From CAWKCE01 sp032127035 (GTDB lineage: Bacteria; Actinomycetota; Actinomycetes; JAHEKZ01): a stretch of 64,000 nt of DNA. The stretch covers positions 1,054,001 to 1,118,000 of the forward strand of contig CAWKCE010000003.1 in NCBI GenBank assembly GCA_963848085.1. The letters run 5' to 3'. The position numbers and the translations under genes are program-made. Shown here in pieces: positions 32,519 through 41,906 of the stretch; within the stretch, counting starts at the first letter, position 1, and the number at the start of each line of letters is the position of its first letter. Below the pieces are notes generated by a model. That model had not been told where the DNA came from. It saw only the letters and a program-made list of their open reading frames with translations, and did no database searches.

Positions 32519-35500
32519 GCGTGACGACCGAAGCTGTCGAGGAATCCGAGAAGCGTGCCTCCGCCGTCGAGGCAGGCCGGCCGGCAGCCTGGCCGAGGCT
32601 GGTCGGGGTGTGTGCTGTGCTTGTCGGGCTCGTGTTCGTCCAGCTCCCCGGCTACGTCGCCACCGACACCAAGCTCGACCTGACACTCGACCCCATCGGG
32701 TTCCTGGCTCGCACGCTGCACCTGTGGGAGCCAGAAGGCTTCTTCGGGCAGGTGCAGAACCAGGCCTACGGGTACCTGTTTCCCACCGGTCCGTTCTTCG
32801 GGCTGGCGGACCTGGCACACCTGTCGCCGTGGGTGACCCAGCGGCTCTGGTGGTCCGTGCTGGTCTGCGCGGCCTTCCTGGGAGTGGAGCGGCTCGCGGC
32901 CGCCCTCGGAATCGGCACCCCCACCACCCGGATCGTGGCCGGCGTGGTCTATGCGCTGTCCCCGCGGATGCTCACGGTGATCGGGCCTTCGTCGGTCGAG
33001 GTACTGCCCATGGCGCTGGCGCCCTGGGTCGTCCTTCCCCTCGCGATCGGCAGCCGGCGGGGATCCCCGCGTCGAGCGGCCGCCTGGTCGGGGCTTGCCG
33101 TAGCCGCAATGGGAGGGGTCAACGCAGTTGCGACGATCGCGGCACTCGTTCCGGCGGGGCTGTTCCTTCTGACGCGCGCGTCAGGTCCACGCAGCCGTCG
33201 GCTTGCCGGCTGGTGGGTCGTGGCTGTCGGCCTGGCGACGGCTTGGTGGGTGGTGCCGCTGCTGTTGCTCGGCCGGTTCAGCCCCCCGTTCCTGGACTGG
33301 ATCGAGTCCGCCCCGGTCACGACCTCCGTGACCTCGCTGGCCGCCTCGTTCCGCGGCGCCTCAGCCTGGGTGGCCTACCTTCCGTCGGCGGCTGGGCCCG
33401 ACCTCCTGGCGGGCTGGCAGCTGCTCACGGTGCCGGCGGTGGTGCTGCACACCATGCTGCTGGCGGGTCTGGGCGCAGTAGGGCTGGCCGTGCCCAGGCT
33501 GCGGGAACGGGTATGGCTGCTCGCGTGTCTGGGAGCCGGGCTCGTGCTGGTCACCTGGGGGCACGTCGGGGCTGTCGATGGCGGGCTCGCGGAGGCGGCG
33601 CGCGAATCGTTGGACGCTGCGCTCGCACCGTTTCGGAACACCCACAAGTTCGATGTCGCGGTGCGGCTGCCCCTCGTCCTCGGCCTAGCTCACGGGCTGC
33701 CCTGGCTGGCGGCTGCGCTCCGGCGCCCCGGCGATGACGGGGAACCCCGCCTGCCGGTGGCGGTGCGCGCGAGCGCGGTTGGCGTGTTCGCCATCGTGCT
33801 GCTCGGCTCGATCGCGCCGCTGCTGACCAACAACCTGGTGCCGCGCGGCTCGTACACCGAGGTGCCGCAGTACTGGTCGGAGGCGGCGGCGTGGGTGGAC
33901 GACCACTCCCAGGGGCGGGCGCTGGTGGTGCCCGGAGCAAGTTTCGGCACCTTCGTCTGGGGTCGCACCCGTGACGAACCACTCCAAGGACTGTCGGACA
34001 CGCCGTGGGCGGTACGGGACGCGGTGCCGTTGACACCCGCGGGGACGATCCGAGCGTTGGACGCGGTGCAGCGGCGACTTGCGGCCGGTCACGGCTCACC
34101 CGGGATCGCGCCCTTCCTGGCCCGGATGGGTGTGGACCACCTGGTGGTGCGCAACGACCTGGACCCGGTCGCGGCATCAGCCCCCCGCCCGGTCCTCGTG
34201 CACCAGGCGCTGCGGAACAGCCCCGGCCTGACTCGAGTCGCTGCGTTCGGCCCGGAGGTCGGCGGCGGGAGCACGGTGGAAGTCGCGGTCGACGGTGGCC
34301 TGTCAGTCGCCTATCCGGCAGTCGAGATCTGGGCCGTCGAGGATGCGCAGCCGGTCGTGTCGGTCCACCCTGCGGACTCAGTCCTCACGGTTGTCGGGGG
34401 GCCGGAGTCGCTCCTCGACCTGAGTGACCGGGGGCTGCCTCCGGAGCGACCCGTGGTGCTGGCCGGCGACGCCGCGGACCTCGGTCTGCTGCTGTCCGGC
34501 TCCGGGCCGGTTCTCACCGACGGGATGCGTCGCCGGGAGACCAACTACGGCCGCGTCGACGACCAGAGCTCGTTCACGCTCGCGGAGAGCGAGCAGCTGC
34601 GGCGCGACGCGGCGTCCCGCGACTACCTCCCGTTCGACGGCTGGGAGGTGTCTGCCCGGTGGCTGGGCGTGGAGTCCGTGGTCGCGTCCTCATCCGCCGG
34701 TGACGCCACCGCCCCAGGAGGGGCACAGACCGCCTTCCAGCCGGCTGCGGCGATGGACCGGGACCCGGCGACGGCATGGCAGTCGGACGGGGCTTCCGGT
34801 GCGGAGGGGGAGTGGCTCGAGGTGCGGTTCCGGTCACCGCTCGACCCCGGGGGGGCGCAGATCACCGTCGGCGAGGGGGCCGGTCCCGCGACCAGCCGGG
34901 TCGTGGTCACGACCGACCAGGGGAGCGTCGACCAGCCGGTCACCCCTGGCCGCCCGCAGAACCTGCTGGTCGCGCCGGGGCCGACAACGTACTTGCGGGT
35001 CACCGCGTCGGCCACTGGAGGCACGAAGTCAGGTCCAGGCGGCGCATTCGCGGTGCGTGAGCTCGCCATTCCGAACGTCGTGGTCGGCCACCCCTTGGAG
35101 ACCCCGGGCGTGGGCACGGCCGCGTACCTCACCGTCGCCGACGGAGCCAGGTCGGCATGCGTCGGCGGGGCGGGCTCCTGGGTCTGTGCCCCGGACCTGT
35201 CGCGCGACGGTGAGGAGACGGCCGGCATCGACCGGGTGATCCGACTGGACCCGGACCACACCTACCGGGTGCACGCCACCGTGATGCCCCGCCCCGGCCC
35301 CGCCCTGGACGCGCTGCTGGACGGGCGGTACTGGGGCGTCCGGGCTGCCGCAACGTCGTCCTCGGTGGCGGCTCCCCAAGGTCGGCCGCAGGTGGTGGTC
35401 GACGGGAGCATGGGAACCAGCTGGGTGGCTGAGCGCGGTGACCCACTCCCGACTCTCCGCGTCCGACTGGCCGAGGACCGCCGGGTGACCGGTGTCCGTC

Positions 35501-36813
35501 TCGGGGTCGCGCCGGGGCTGGCGGCCTCGGTACCGGTGTCCGTCGAGGTGGCAGGACGCGACGAGACCGTGGCCGGGGATCTCGACGCCTCGGGAGTCCT
35601 CCGCTTCCCGGCCATGCGCACCGACACGCTCGACATCAGATTCGTCGGCGTGTCCGCGGTCCAGTCGCACGACCCACGCACCGGGTTCACGACCACGCTT
35701 CCGGTCGGCGTCTCCGAGCTCGAGATCCGGGGAGCCGAGGACCTGTTCACGACCGCTCCGGCGTCCGACCCCGTGGTGGTTCCGTGCACGTCGGGGCCGA
35801 GTGTGTGGGTCGGGAGCCGACAGCTGCGGTTGTCGGTGACGACCACGGTCGCCGAGCTTCTGGGTGGGGCGCCACTTCCCGCCACCGTGTGTGGGGATGA
35901 CGCGGACGTCGAGGTGCCGGGGCGGGTCCGGGTCCAGCTTCCCTCGACCGACGCCTGGTTGGCGAGGTCGGTTGACGTGATCCCGGTGGACGGGGCGGGC
36001 GTGGACCTGTCGGTCCCGGCTCCCAACAGCTCGACTGGGGTGGAGGTGGCCGTCTGGGAGCCGACCTCCCGTGTCGTCGAGGTCGGGAGCCGGTCCGAGC
36101 CGTCACTTCTCGTCGTCCGCGAGAACCGGAACGCCGGGTGGGTCGCCACCTGGGAGGGGACCACGCTGGAGTCGGTCGTCATCGACGGCTGGCAGCAGGG
36201 CTGGGTGCTGCCAGCGGGAGGCGCCGGCACGGTGGAGCTGGCGTACCAGCCCGATGGCACCTACCGATGGGGACTGGCGGCCGGAGGCGCCGGGCTGGTC
36301 GTGCTCCTGCTGCTCTCCCTCCTGCGCGGACGGACGTCCTGGCCCGGTGCCGGGCCGGCGGCGATCAGGCCCGTGCTGGTCACTGCTGCCGGAGCCCTCG
36401 TGCTGTGGCTGCTGGCGGACTGGTGGGGTGTCGCGGCCGGTGCGGTCGCCGTCATCGCGGTGCGGGCACTGCCCGCCCGTCATCGCCTGCCCGCGGTTGC
36501 GTGCGGCGTCGGCGCGGCGGTCGCGATCGGCGCGGTCCTGCTCGCCCGGAACCCTTGGGGCGAGCCCGGCTACGCGGGGAACGCCGCCGCGCCGCAGGCC
36601 ACGGTGGTCACGGCGCTGGCGCTCCTGCTAGCCGGACTCGTGGCTGACAGCCGTTGGGGCCACGGCGACCCGGCCGCGCAGCCGCATGACGGGACGTTCG
36701 AGGACGACCCAGCTGAGGGCGGCGAGCGCGACCGCGCCGAGGACGGTCTCGACGAACACCGGCCAGAATCCTCCAGTGAAGACGGGTCGGTCGCTGACAG
36801 TGAAGATGGCTGA
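32515..36813 (+). CDS. aftD: AftD-like alpha-(1->3)-arabinofuranosyltransferase
   Basis: A 1432-residue GT-C protein. Helices cover about residues 28-460. After helix 1, ATDTKLDLTLDPIGFL and FGQVQNQAYGYLFPTGPFF match the AftD/DUF3367 family, membrane enzymes that add arabinofuranose from decaprenyl-phosphoarabinose. The outside-facing part (about 460-1240) contains two discoidin-like carbohydrate-binding modules (DRDPATAWQSDG and VVDGSMGTSWVAE regions), and helices return near 1250-1380. The final 62 residues are acidic, low complexity and encoded antisense to the convergent acyltransferase gene (186-base overlap). Mycobacterial AftD is about 1400 residues, so length fits. GTG 32515 overlaps the preceding stop; GTG 32521 is an alternative. 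Confidence 0.9.
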   Translation: MSVTTEAVEESEKRASAVEAGRPAAWPRLVGVCAVLVGLVFVQLPGYVATDTKLDLTLDPIGFLARTLHLWEPEGFFGQVQNQAYGYLFPTGPFFGLADLAHLSPWVTQRLWWSVLVCAAFLGVERLAAALGIGTPTTRIVAGVVYALSPRMLTVIGPSSVEVLPMALAPWVVLPLAIGSRRGSPRRAAAWSGLAVAAMGGVNAVATIAALVPAGLFLLTRASGPRSRRLAGWWVVAVGLATAWWVVPLLLLGRFSPPFLDWIESAPVTTSVTSLAASFRGASAWVAYLPSAAGPDLLAGWQLLTVPAVVLHTMLLAGLGAVGLAVPRLRERVWLLACLGAGLVLVTWGHVGAVDGGLAEAARESLDAALAPFRNTHKFDVAVRLPLVLGLAHGLPWLAAALRRPGDDGEPRLPVAVRASAVGVFAIVLLGSIAPLLTNNLVPRGSYTEVPQYWSEAAAWVDDHSQGRALVVPGASFGTFVWGRTRDEPLQGLSDTPWAVRDAVPLTPAGTIRALDAVQRRLAAGHGSPGIAPFLARMGVDHLVVRNDLDPVAASAPRPVLVHQALRNSPGLTRVAAFGPEVGGGSTVEVAVDGGLSVAYPAVEIWAVEDAQPVVSVHPADSVLTVVGGPESLLDLSDRGLPPERPVVLAGDAADLGLLLSGSGPVLTDGMRRRETNYGRVDDQSSFTLAESEQLRRDAASRDYLPFDGWEVSARWLGVESVVASSSAGDATAPGGAQTAFQPAAAMDRDPATAWQSDGASGAEGEWLEVRFRSPLDPGGAQITVGEGAGPATSRVVVTTDQGSVDQPVTPGRPQNLLVAPGPTTYLRVTASATGGTKSGPGGAFAVRELAIPNVVVGHPLETPGVGTAAYLTVADGARSACVGGAGSWVCAPDLSRDGEETAGIDRVIRLDPDHTYRVHATVMPRPGPALDALLDGRYWGVRAAATSSSVAAPQGRPQVVVDGSMGTSWVAERGDPLPTLRVRLAEDRRVTGVRLGVAPGLAASVPVSVEVAGRDETVAGDLDASGVLRFPAMRTDTLDIRFVGVSAVQSHDPRTGFTTTLPVGVSELEIRGAEDLFTTAPASDPVVVPCTSGPSVWVGSRQLRLSVTTTVAELLGGAPLPATVCGDDADVEVPGRVRVQLPSTDAWLARSVDVIPVDGAGVDLSVPAPNSSTGVEVAVWEPTSRVVEVGSRSEPSLLVVRENRNAGWVATWEGTTLESVVIDGWQQGWVLPAGGAGTVELAYQPDGTYRWGLAAGGAGLVVLLLLSLLRGRTSWPGAGPAAIRPVLVTAAGALVLWLLADWWGVAAGAVAVIAVRALPARHRLPAVACGVGAAVAIGAVLLARNPWGEPGYAGNAAAPQATVVTALALLLAGLVADSRWGHGDPAAQPHDGTFEDDPAEGGERDRAEDGLDEHRPESSSEDGSVADSEDG

Positions 36814-37833
36814 CAGCACGACGAGGTGCCACAGGAAGATGCCGTAGGAGACGTCGCCCAGGTGACGGAGAACGGGAGTTGCCATCACCGCGTGGAAGGT
36901 GCCTTTCTGACGCCCGAGGGTGGCCGGGAGCAGGACCAGCAGGACGATCACGGCGTAGAGCAGGTTCTTGACGATTCCCTCCGGGACCGTCGCGATTCCC
37001 TCGAAGGCACGCGGGCCCGCCAGTGGTGTCGATGCCAGCAAGCCCAGGCCCGCTGCGATAGCCCAGCAGGCGCCGGGCTGGTCGGCGAGTGCCAGGACCG
37101 GCCGTGCCGGCCGGGGCAGAGGACGACCGGACGCGACGTGGGCGACGGTGGCGGCGAGCATGATCCCCACGGCGAACCAGGATGCGAAGTTCGGCAGCCA
37201 GTAGGCGCGCAGACCCTCGCTGTCCCCGACGTGGATCCACGCCGACCATCCCACGTTGACCGCGATCAGCGCGCCGCCCAGAATCGCTGCCGTCCCCAGC
37301 GGAGACCGGCCACGTCGGGTGGCCCAGGTGGCGGCCCACGCCAGCAGGGGGAGCAGGAGGTAGAAGGCAACTTCGGTGGACAGGCTCCACATCTGCGTCA
37401 GCCCGTGTGTGATGGTCTCCGGAACGTAGATCTGCACCAGGCCGAGGTTTGCCACCCACGTTGTCCGGGAGGCGCCCTGGTTGTCCGGGAGCGCGACGAG
37501 CGCAACGCACACCACGACCCAGTAGGCCGGAAGGATGCGCAGGGCGCGCCGCCACAGGTAGCCCCGTACGCGAGGGCCGGGTCTCTCGGACAGCTGTGCA
37601 ACGACCCAGGGTCGGTACAGCAAGAATCCGGAGAGCGCGAAGAACAAGGCGACGCCGATGTCGAGGCGCGCCAGGACAGCCCCGAACAGCCCGTGCAGCG
37701 TCTGGCCGGTCTGGTAGCCGACGTGGGTCGCAACGACAGCGAGGGCCGCGACCGCCCGATAGGCGTCGAGCACCGGAAGGTGGCCGCGCGCCAACAGCGA
37801 CGCTCGGGTCTCCGGTGATTCCTTCACGCTCAT
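36628..37833 (-). CDS. Acyltransferase family 3 membrane protein
   Basis: A 401-residue membrane O-acyltransferase (AT3 fold). It has about ten helices; LPVLDAYRAVAALAVVATHVGY includes the catalytic-type His and RxxA region. GVALFFALSGFLLYRPWV, RRALRILPAYWVV and LSTEVAFYLLLPLL are family hallmarks, and DVSYGIFLWHLVVL lies near the end. It would acylate an envelope glycan or glycolipid. The mycobacterial relative in this neighbourhood is the Rv0228/TmaT type (recollection). The ATGA start overlaps the upstream gene; the 3' end overlaps the AftD gene. Confidence 0.9.
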   Translation of the reverse strand: MSVKESPETRASLLARGHLPVLDAYRAVAALAVVATHVGYQTGQTLHGLFGAVLARLDIGVALFFALSGFLLYRPWVVAQLSERPGPRVRGYLWRRALRILPAYWVVVCVALVALPDNQGASRTTWVANLGLVQIYVPETITHGLTQMWSLSTEVAFYLLLPLLAWAATWATRRGRSPLGTAAILGGALIAVNVGWSAWIHVGDSEGLRAYWLPNFASWFAVGIMLAATVAHVASGRPLPRPARPVLALADQPGACWAIAAGLGLLASTPLAGPRAFEGIATVPEGIVKNLLYAVIVLLVLLPATLGRQKGTFHAVMATPVLRHLGDVSYGIFLWHLVVLSAIFTVSDRPVFTGGFWPVFVETVLGAVALAALSWVVLERPVMRLRGRVAVAPTAVSHESG

Positions 37834-39707
37834 GGTGCCGTCCGCGGGCCGGGCGTGATGGTGCCGACGTCGGCCTGGCTGACGCAGACTGTGGGTCCGA
37901 CGTCGTCGAGCGTCACGTAGAGCCGGGCACCGGCACCGGTCACGACGAGGGCCAGATCGGCCAGGCCCCGCTCGAACACGACCCGCACCGGGCGACCGGC
38001 ACCCAGTGCCACCGTTCCGGACTGCCGGCTGCCGGCGATGGTGCCGAGGCGTACCGCGTACTCGCCGGCTGGAACCTGCAGGTCGAGGGGGACCAGGCCG
38101 CGCCCGCCCTGGGCCAGCCAGCAGCTCCCGTCCGGCGGGAGGAGGGCGCGTGCCCCCTCGACATGCGCCGGGACGAGGGTTCCGGCGTCGTCGAAAGTGG
38201 TCAGCACGCTGGTCTGCGACGCGAACTGTCCGTCGGCGGCCACGGGGGCCAGGAGGTAGGAGGTGAGGTTCTCCGGAAACGCCAGCGGGGAGAGCACGGA
38301 CTCCGGGACGGGTTGCGGGATGACCGGTTCTTCCGGCGGCCCGTCCACCAAGGCCCGGCTGGCGTTGCCGACCCACTGGCCGGCCGGGTTGGCCGCCCAG
38401 ATGACGGCCAGCTGAACCGTCGAGATCGTGGCGAACAGGAGGAAGACGTCGGCGGCCAGGAACAGGGCCATCCCCGAGGCACTCGGACGCCTCGCCATCC
38501 GTCGACGCACTGCTCTCAGCCGCGGCGGATCGGGCTGGCCGGCGGGCGACATCAGGCACACGCCGATGACCAGCGAGGCGACCACCCCGGCGTCGGCCGT
38601 GTAGCGCAACGTGAGCGGGGCGAGGTCGGTGATGCCGCCCCCGCCTCGTACGAGCACGATCGTGGCGAGGTCGATGACCACGAAGGCCAGCAGGAACAGC
38701 CATCCGCGCCGGGCGCGCGGTGAAGCCCACGACGTCCCGAGCACGACGGCAGCACCGGTCACGACGGAGACGACGAGCAACCATGCGGGCGGGTCGGACA
38801 GGGCGTTCGCGTAGCCCACGGGCTGCCAGGCCACTGGGCCGCCCATGACCGGGACCCAGAATGCGTCGACGACCCCCTCGCGGGCGAAGCGCCACCACTC
38901 GCCGGCCGTGCCGGAGGCGTGGGTCACCGGCTCCACCACCGACCGGTACCAGGAGAGGAAGCCCGCGACGACGACCGACCAGGACAGCCAGAGGCGCCAG
39001 TGGCTGCGGAGCGCCGACCACCACGAGCCGACGAGCCCCGGGCGCCGGTCCAGGATCCAGGTCGCCCCGAACAGCGCGAACGGGATCAGGACGGCCTTCT
39101 CGGAGAAGGCCAGTGCGACACACACCGCAGCCGCCGACAGCCCCAGGTCCAGCCGTCGACCGGTCCGGAGGTACCCGACGTGGCCCCAGACGGCGAAGGC
39201 CAGGCCCGCCTGGAGGGGAAGCGAGCTCAATGCCGGCGCCCACCAGAGGAAGGCGGGGAGGGTCAGCGGCGAGACCAGGTAGAAGACCAGCGGCACCAGC
39301 AGGAGCATCCGCGGGCCGAACACCCGCAGCAGCATCGCGAGAACCGCCAGCGACGCCGTCGCCTGCAACAGCAGCAGCCCGACGACGACCCCCACCTGTG
39401 ACAGCGGGGCAACCGTCGCGGTGAGCCACGCGACCGTCATCCCCCCGGGGCTGAGTCGGCCGTCGAGGGTGGTGAGCAGGAGCTCGGAGCTGGGAAACGG
39501 GAGTCGAGCCGCCCGCGACTGGACGACGAAGTCGTCGGCGTAGAGGAAGCCGCCAGCCGAGACCCACCCGCGAACGACGAGCTGAGCGGCGACCATGGTC
39601 AGGGCGAGCGTGATCACCCGCGCCGGGGCCGGGGCCGGCACGGCGCCGGGGAGAGTGGTCGGCGCGGCACCGGTGGGCGCGCCGGGCGACCTGTTGACCG
39701 CGACCAT
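37830..39707 (-). CDS. Polytopic membrane protein, probable GT-C glycosyltransferase
   Basis: A 625-residue protein with about 11 helices and a beta-rich soluble C-terminal domain (about 440-625). Right after helix 1 comes GGFLYADDFVVQSRAARLPF; an acidic pair in this first loop is the GT-C hallmark (for instance Asp-Asp). Function is not assignable further; a polyprenyl-phosphate sugar donor is the usual partner of this fold. ATG 39707 has GGAAGGGG upstream. Overlaps the acyltransferase start by ATGA, so both form an operon divergent from the DUF3068 gene. Confidence 0.75.
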   Translation of the reverse strand: MVAVNRSPGAPTGAAPTTLPGAVPAPAPARVITLALTMVAAQLVVRGWVSAGGFLYADDFVVQSRAARLPFPSSELLLTTLDGRLSPGGMTVAWLTATVAPLSQVGVVVGLLLLQATASLAVLAMLLRVFGPRMLLLVPLVFYLVSPLTLPAFLWWAPALSSLPLQAGLAFAVWGHVGYLRTGRRLDLGLSAAAVCVALAFSEKAVLIPFALFGATWILDRRPGLVGSWWSALRSHWRLWLSWSVVVAGFLSWYRSVVEPVTHASGTAGEWWRFAREGVVDAFWVPVMGGPVAWQPVGYANALSDPPAWLLVVSVVTGAAVVLGTSWASPRARRGWLFLLAFVVIDLATIVLVRGGGGITDLAPLTLRYTADAGVVASLVIGVCLMSPAGQPDPPRLRAVRRRMARRPSASGMALFLAADVFLLFATISTVQLAVIWAANPAGQWVGNASRALVDGPPEEPVIPQPVPESVLSPLAFPENLTSYLLAPVAADGQFASQTSVLTTFDDAGTLVPAHVEGARALLPPDGSCWLAQGGRGLVPLDLQVPAGEYAVRLGTIAGSRQSGTVALGAGRPVRVVFERGLADLALVVTGAGARLYVTLDDVGPTVCVSQADVGTITPGPRTAP

Positions 39708-39889
39708 CGGTGCCCCTTCCGGTCGACGGGCCAGCACGGTGCGAGAGCAAGGGTGGCACGTCGACTGCCGGTCTCCGGAACCGACTGCCGGCGGGAGCTC
39801 GCGAAACCGGCACCCCGAAGTTACCCCCGGGTACCGGCCATATCCGATACGGTCGCCGCGGTAACGGGCATTTGGAGTGCGGAGGAACC

Positions 39890-40855
39890 ATGCGTCGGGC
39901 CGTTGGTTTTATCCTGATCGGGTTAGGTGTGTTCCTCGTCGTCCTCGGACCCACGGTTCGCTGGGTCATCGCGCCCAAGCTGGCAGTGGCGCCGTTGGCC
40001 TGCGAGCCCAACCCCGGGTACGAGGACCTCTGCGACAACGGCGTGAGCCTGTCCCCGTCCAGCGGAGTCGCCACCTCGTTGTTCTCGGCCGCGACACTGT
40101 CGGTCCGCACCGACGTCCCCCTGGAGGCGAACCGCCGGGTGCGACCCGACCGGCCGGGCAGCACCGCGGCCCAGACGATCTACGACACGATCCAGGAGGT
40201 GCTCGACGGGGACGGCGAGCTGGTCACCGCGAGCCAGGCCCGGTTCGGGTTCGACGGTCACACGTCGGAGCTTCTCGACTGCTGCGACGCCAATGTCGAC
40301 GGCGAGCCCATCACCGAGTTCGGCGGGGTCATGCCGCTGAAGTTCGGGTTCGACGTCCAGCAGCAGGACTACAACTACTTCGACACCACGCTGCAGGCGG
40401 CAACGCCCGCGGTCTTCACCGGCACCGATGAGATCGACGGGCTCGAGGTGTACGTCTTCGAGCAGGTCATCGAGCCCACCCAGATCGGCACGCTGGAGGT
40501 CCCGGGCGACCTCGTCGGCTCGAAGGAAGACTCCTTCGTGGCGCCCCGCTTCTACGGGAACACGCGAACCCTCTACGTGGAGCCGACCACGGGAGTCATC
40601 ATCAACGGCCAAGAGCAGCAGCTGCAGACGCTGCGCGGTCCCGACGGGACCGACCAGCTGACCATCATCGACGCCCAGCTCGGGTTCACCGACGACAACA
40701 TCGCCAACGCCGTGGTGAACGCCGAGAACGGGAAATCGTCGCTGGGTCTGATCACCACGACGATCCCGCTCGCGGCACTGGTCGTGGGTGTGCTGCTCGC
40801 CGGACTGGGAGTCTTCCTCGTCCTCGGGGTCCGACGCACCGACGAAGCCGTCTGA
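39890..40855 (+). CDS. DUF3068 / LmcA-like lipoglycan protein
   Basis: A 321-residue protein with one helix at each end (about 4-26 and 285-312) and an extracytoplasmic body between. The opening RRAVGFILIGLGVFLVVLGP, YDTIQEVLDGDGELVTASQARFGFD and LYVEPTTGVIINGQEQQ are the DUF3068 pattern (also annotated PorA-like). The corynebacterial and mycobacterial relative LmcA is needed for lipomannan elongation (known from the literature, recalled). Start at ATG 39890 with GGAGGA 3-8 bases upstream. The 182-base gap shared with the divergent gene holds no ORF. Confidence 0.87.
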   Translation: MRRAVGFILIGLGVFLVVLGPTVRWVIAPKLAVAPLACEPNPGYEDLCDNGVSLSPSSGVATSLFSAATLSVRTDVPLEANRRVRPDRPGSTAAQTIYDTIQEVLDGDGELVTASQARFGFDGHTSELLDCCDANVDGEPITEFGGVMPLKFGFDVQQQDYNYFDTTLQAATPAVFTGTDEIDGLEVYVFEQVIEPTQIGTLEVPGDLVGSKEDSFVAPRFYGNTRTLYVEPTTGVIINGQEQQLQTLRGPDGTDQLTIIDAQLGFTDDNIANAVVNAENGKSSLGLITTTIPLAALVVGVLLAGLGVFLVLGVRRTDEAV

Positions 40856-40873
40856 CCGTCTCCCGACCGTTGG

Positions 40874-41749
40874 TCAGGGGCGTCGCACGCTGTCGAAGAT
40901 GGCGGTGCCCGGGACCAGCCGACCGCGCTCCTCGCTCCACGGCCCCCAGGATCCGCTGACCCACTCCGGCTCGACGAGACGGGTGAGCGTGAACCCGGAC
41001 TCGGACAGCGCCGTGACCACGTCGCCGATGGTGTGGTGCTGCTCGACGTACGTGGCGGACCCGTTCGGTCCCTCCTCGACGTAGGCCCGGCGGTCGAAGT
41101 AGGAGCGGTGGACCACCAGACCGGCGGGACCGGGGTCGTCGGGGAAGCACCATCTCATCGGGTGGGTGAGCGAGAACACCCAGCGACCGCCGGGGCGGAG
41201 GATCCGGGCCACCTCGGCGAAGACGACGTCAAGGTCGGGCAGGAACGGAAGGGCTCCGTAGGACGAGACCGCCAGGTCGAAGGTGGCCGCCGCCAGCGGT
41301 AGTCGTGCCGCATCCCCTTGGACCCACCGTCCCCGAAGCCCGGGGGGCTCGCCTTGGTCGAGCCGGACGGCGTTCACCAGCATCCGGTGGCTGACGTCGA
41401 CCCCGACCGTGGTGGCGCCCTGCGAGCGAAGCCACCGAGACACCTGGCCGGCCCCGCAGCCCAGCTCGGCCGTGGTGAGTCCGGCCACGTCCCCGAGCAG
41501 GTTGAGGTCCGCCTCGTCGGCACCGTCCGGCCCCCAGAGCAGCCGCACCGGTCCGAGTGCCGCACCGTGCCGGCGCAGGTAGCGGTCGGCATCGTGGTCC
41601 CACCACGTACGCGCGGCGCGCGTCGACTCCACCGTCCCGGCCGGGCGGCGCCGGATCTGGTGCGGCGCGTCGGGGTCCGTCGCCGGAGGTCCGTCCGGCT
41701 CACGTCCGCTCTGCCCGCGACCCTCGATTGACCCCTCCACGGCCGCCAC
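40874..41749 (-). CDS. Class I SAM-dependent methyltransferase upstream of rpsA
   Basis: A 291-residue methyltransferase. A 40-residue disordered start is followed by TWWDHDADRYLRRHGAALGP. Motif I is TAELGCGAGQVSRWL, then GVDVSHRMLVNA, WVQGDAARLPLAAATFDLAVSS and RILRPGGRWVFSLTHPMRW. This type often sits beside rpsA in actinobacteria; the substrate is unknown. Convergent with the DUF3068 gene (18-base gap) and divergent from rpsA. Confidence 0.87.
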   Translation of the reverse strand: MAAVEGSIEGRGQSGREPDGPPATDPDAPHQIRRRPAGTVESTRAARTWWDHDADRYLRRHGAALGPVRLLWGPDGADEADLNLLGDVAGLTTAELGCGAGQVSRWLRSQGATTVGVDVSHRMLVNAVRLDQGEPPGLRGRWVQGDAARLPLAAATFDLAVSSYGALPFLPDLDVVFAEVARILRPGGRWVFSLTHPMRWCFPDDPGPAGLVVHRSYFDRRAYVEEGPNGSATYVEQHHTIGDVVTALSESGFTLTRLVEPEWVSGSWGPWSEERGRLVPGTAIFDSVRRP

Positions 41750-41906
41750 CGTAGACTGCCCGGCGCGCTGTGGGCCTGCGCGACCTCAGACGGAGCAGGC
41801 TCGCGCTCACTGCTGTCGATCGTCTCTCCCAAGGGTCTCGGCACCGGCGAAGCCAGGCCCGCTGCGCCCCAGGTCCCTATCCCTGTCCGCACCGGAGTCC
41901 CTACAC

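Noticed and set aside
36628..40164. Minus-strand open frame of 1178 codons covering two genes
   Set aside because: Only the part after ATG 37833 encodes a recognisable acyltransferase; the upstream part is the antisense or out-of-frame shadow of the 37830-39707 gene.
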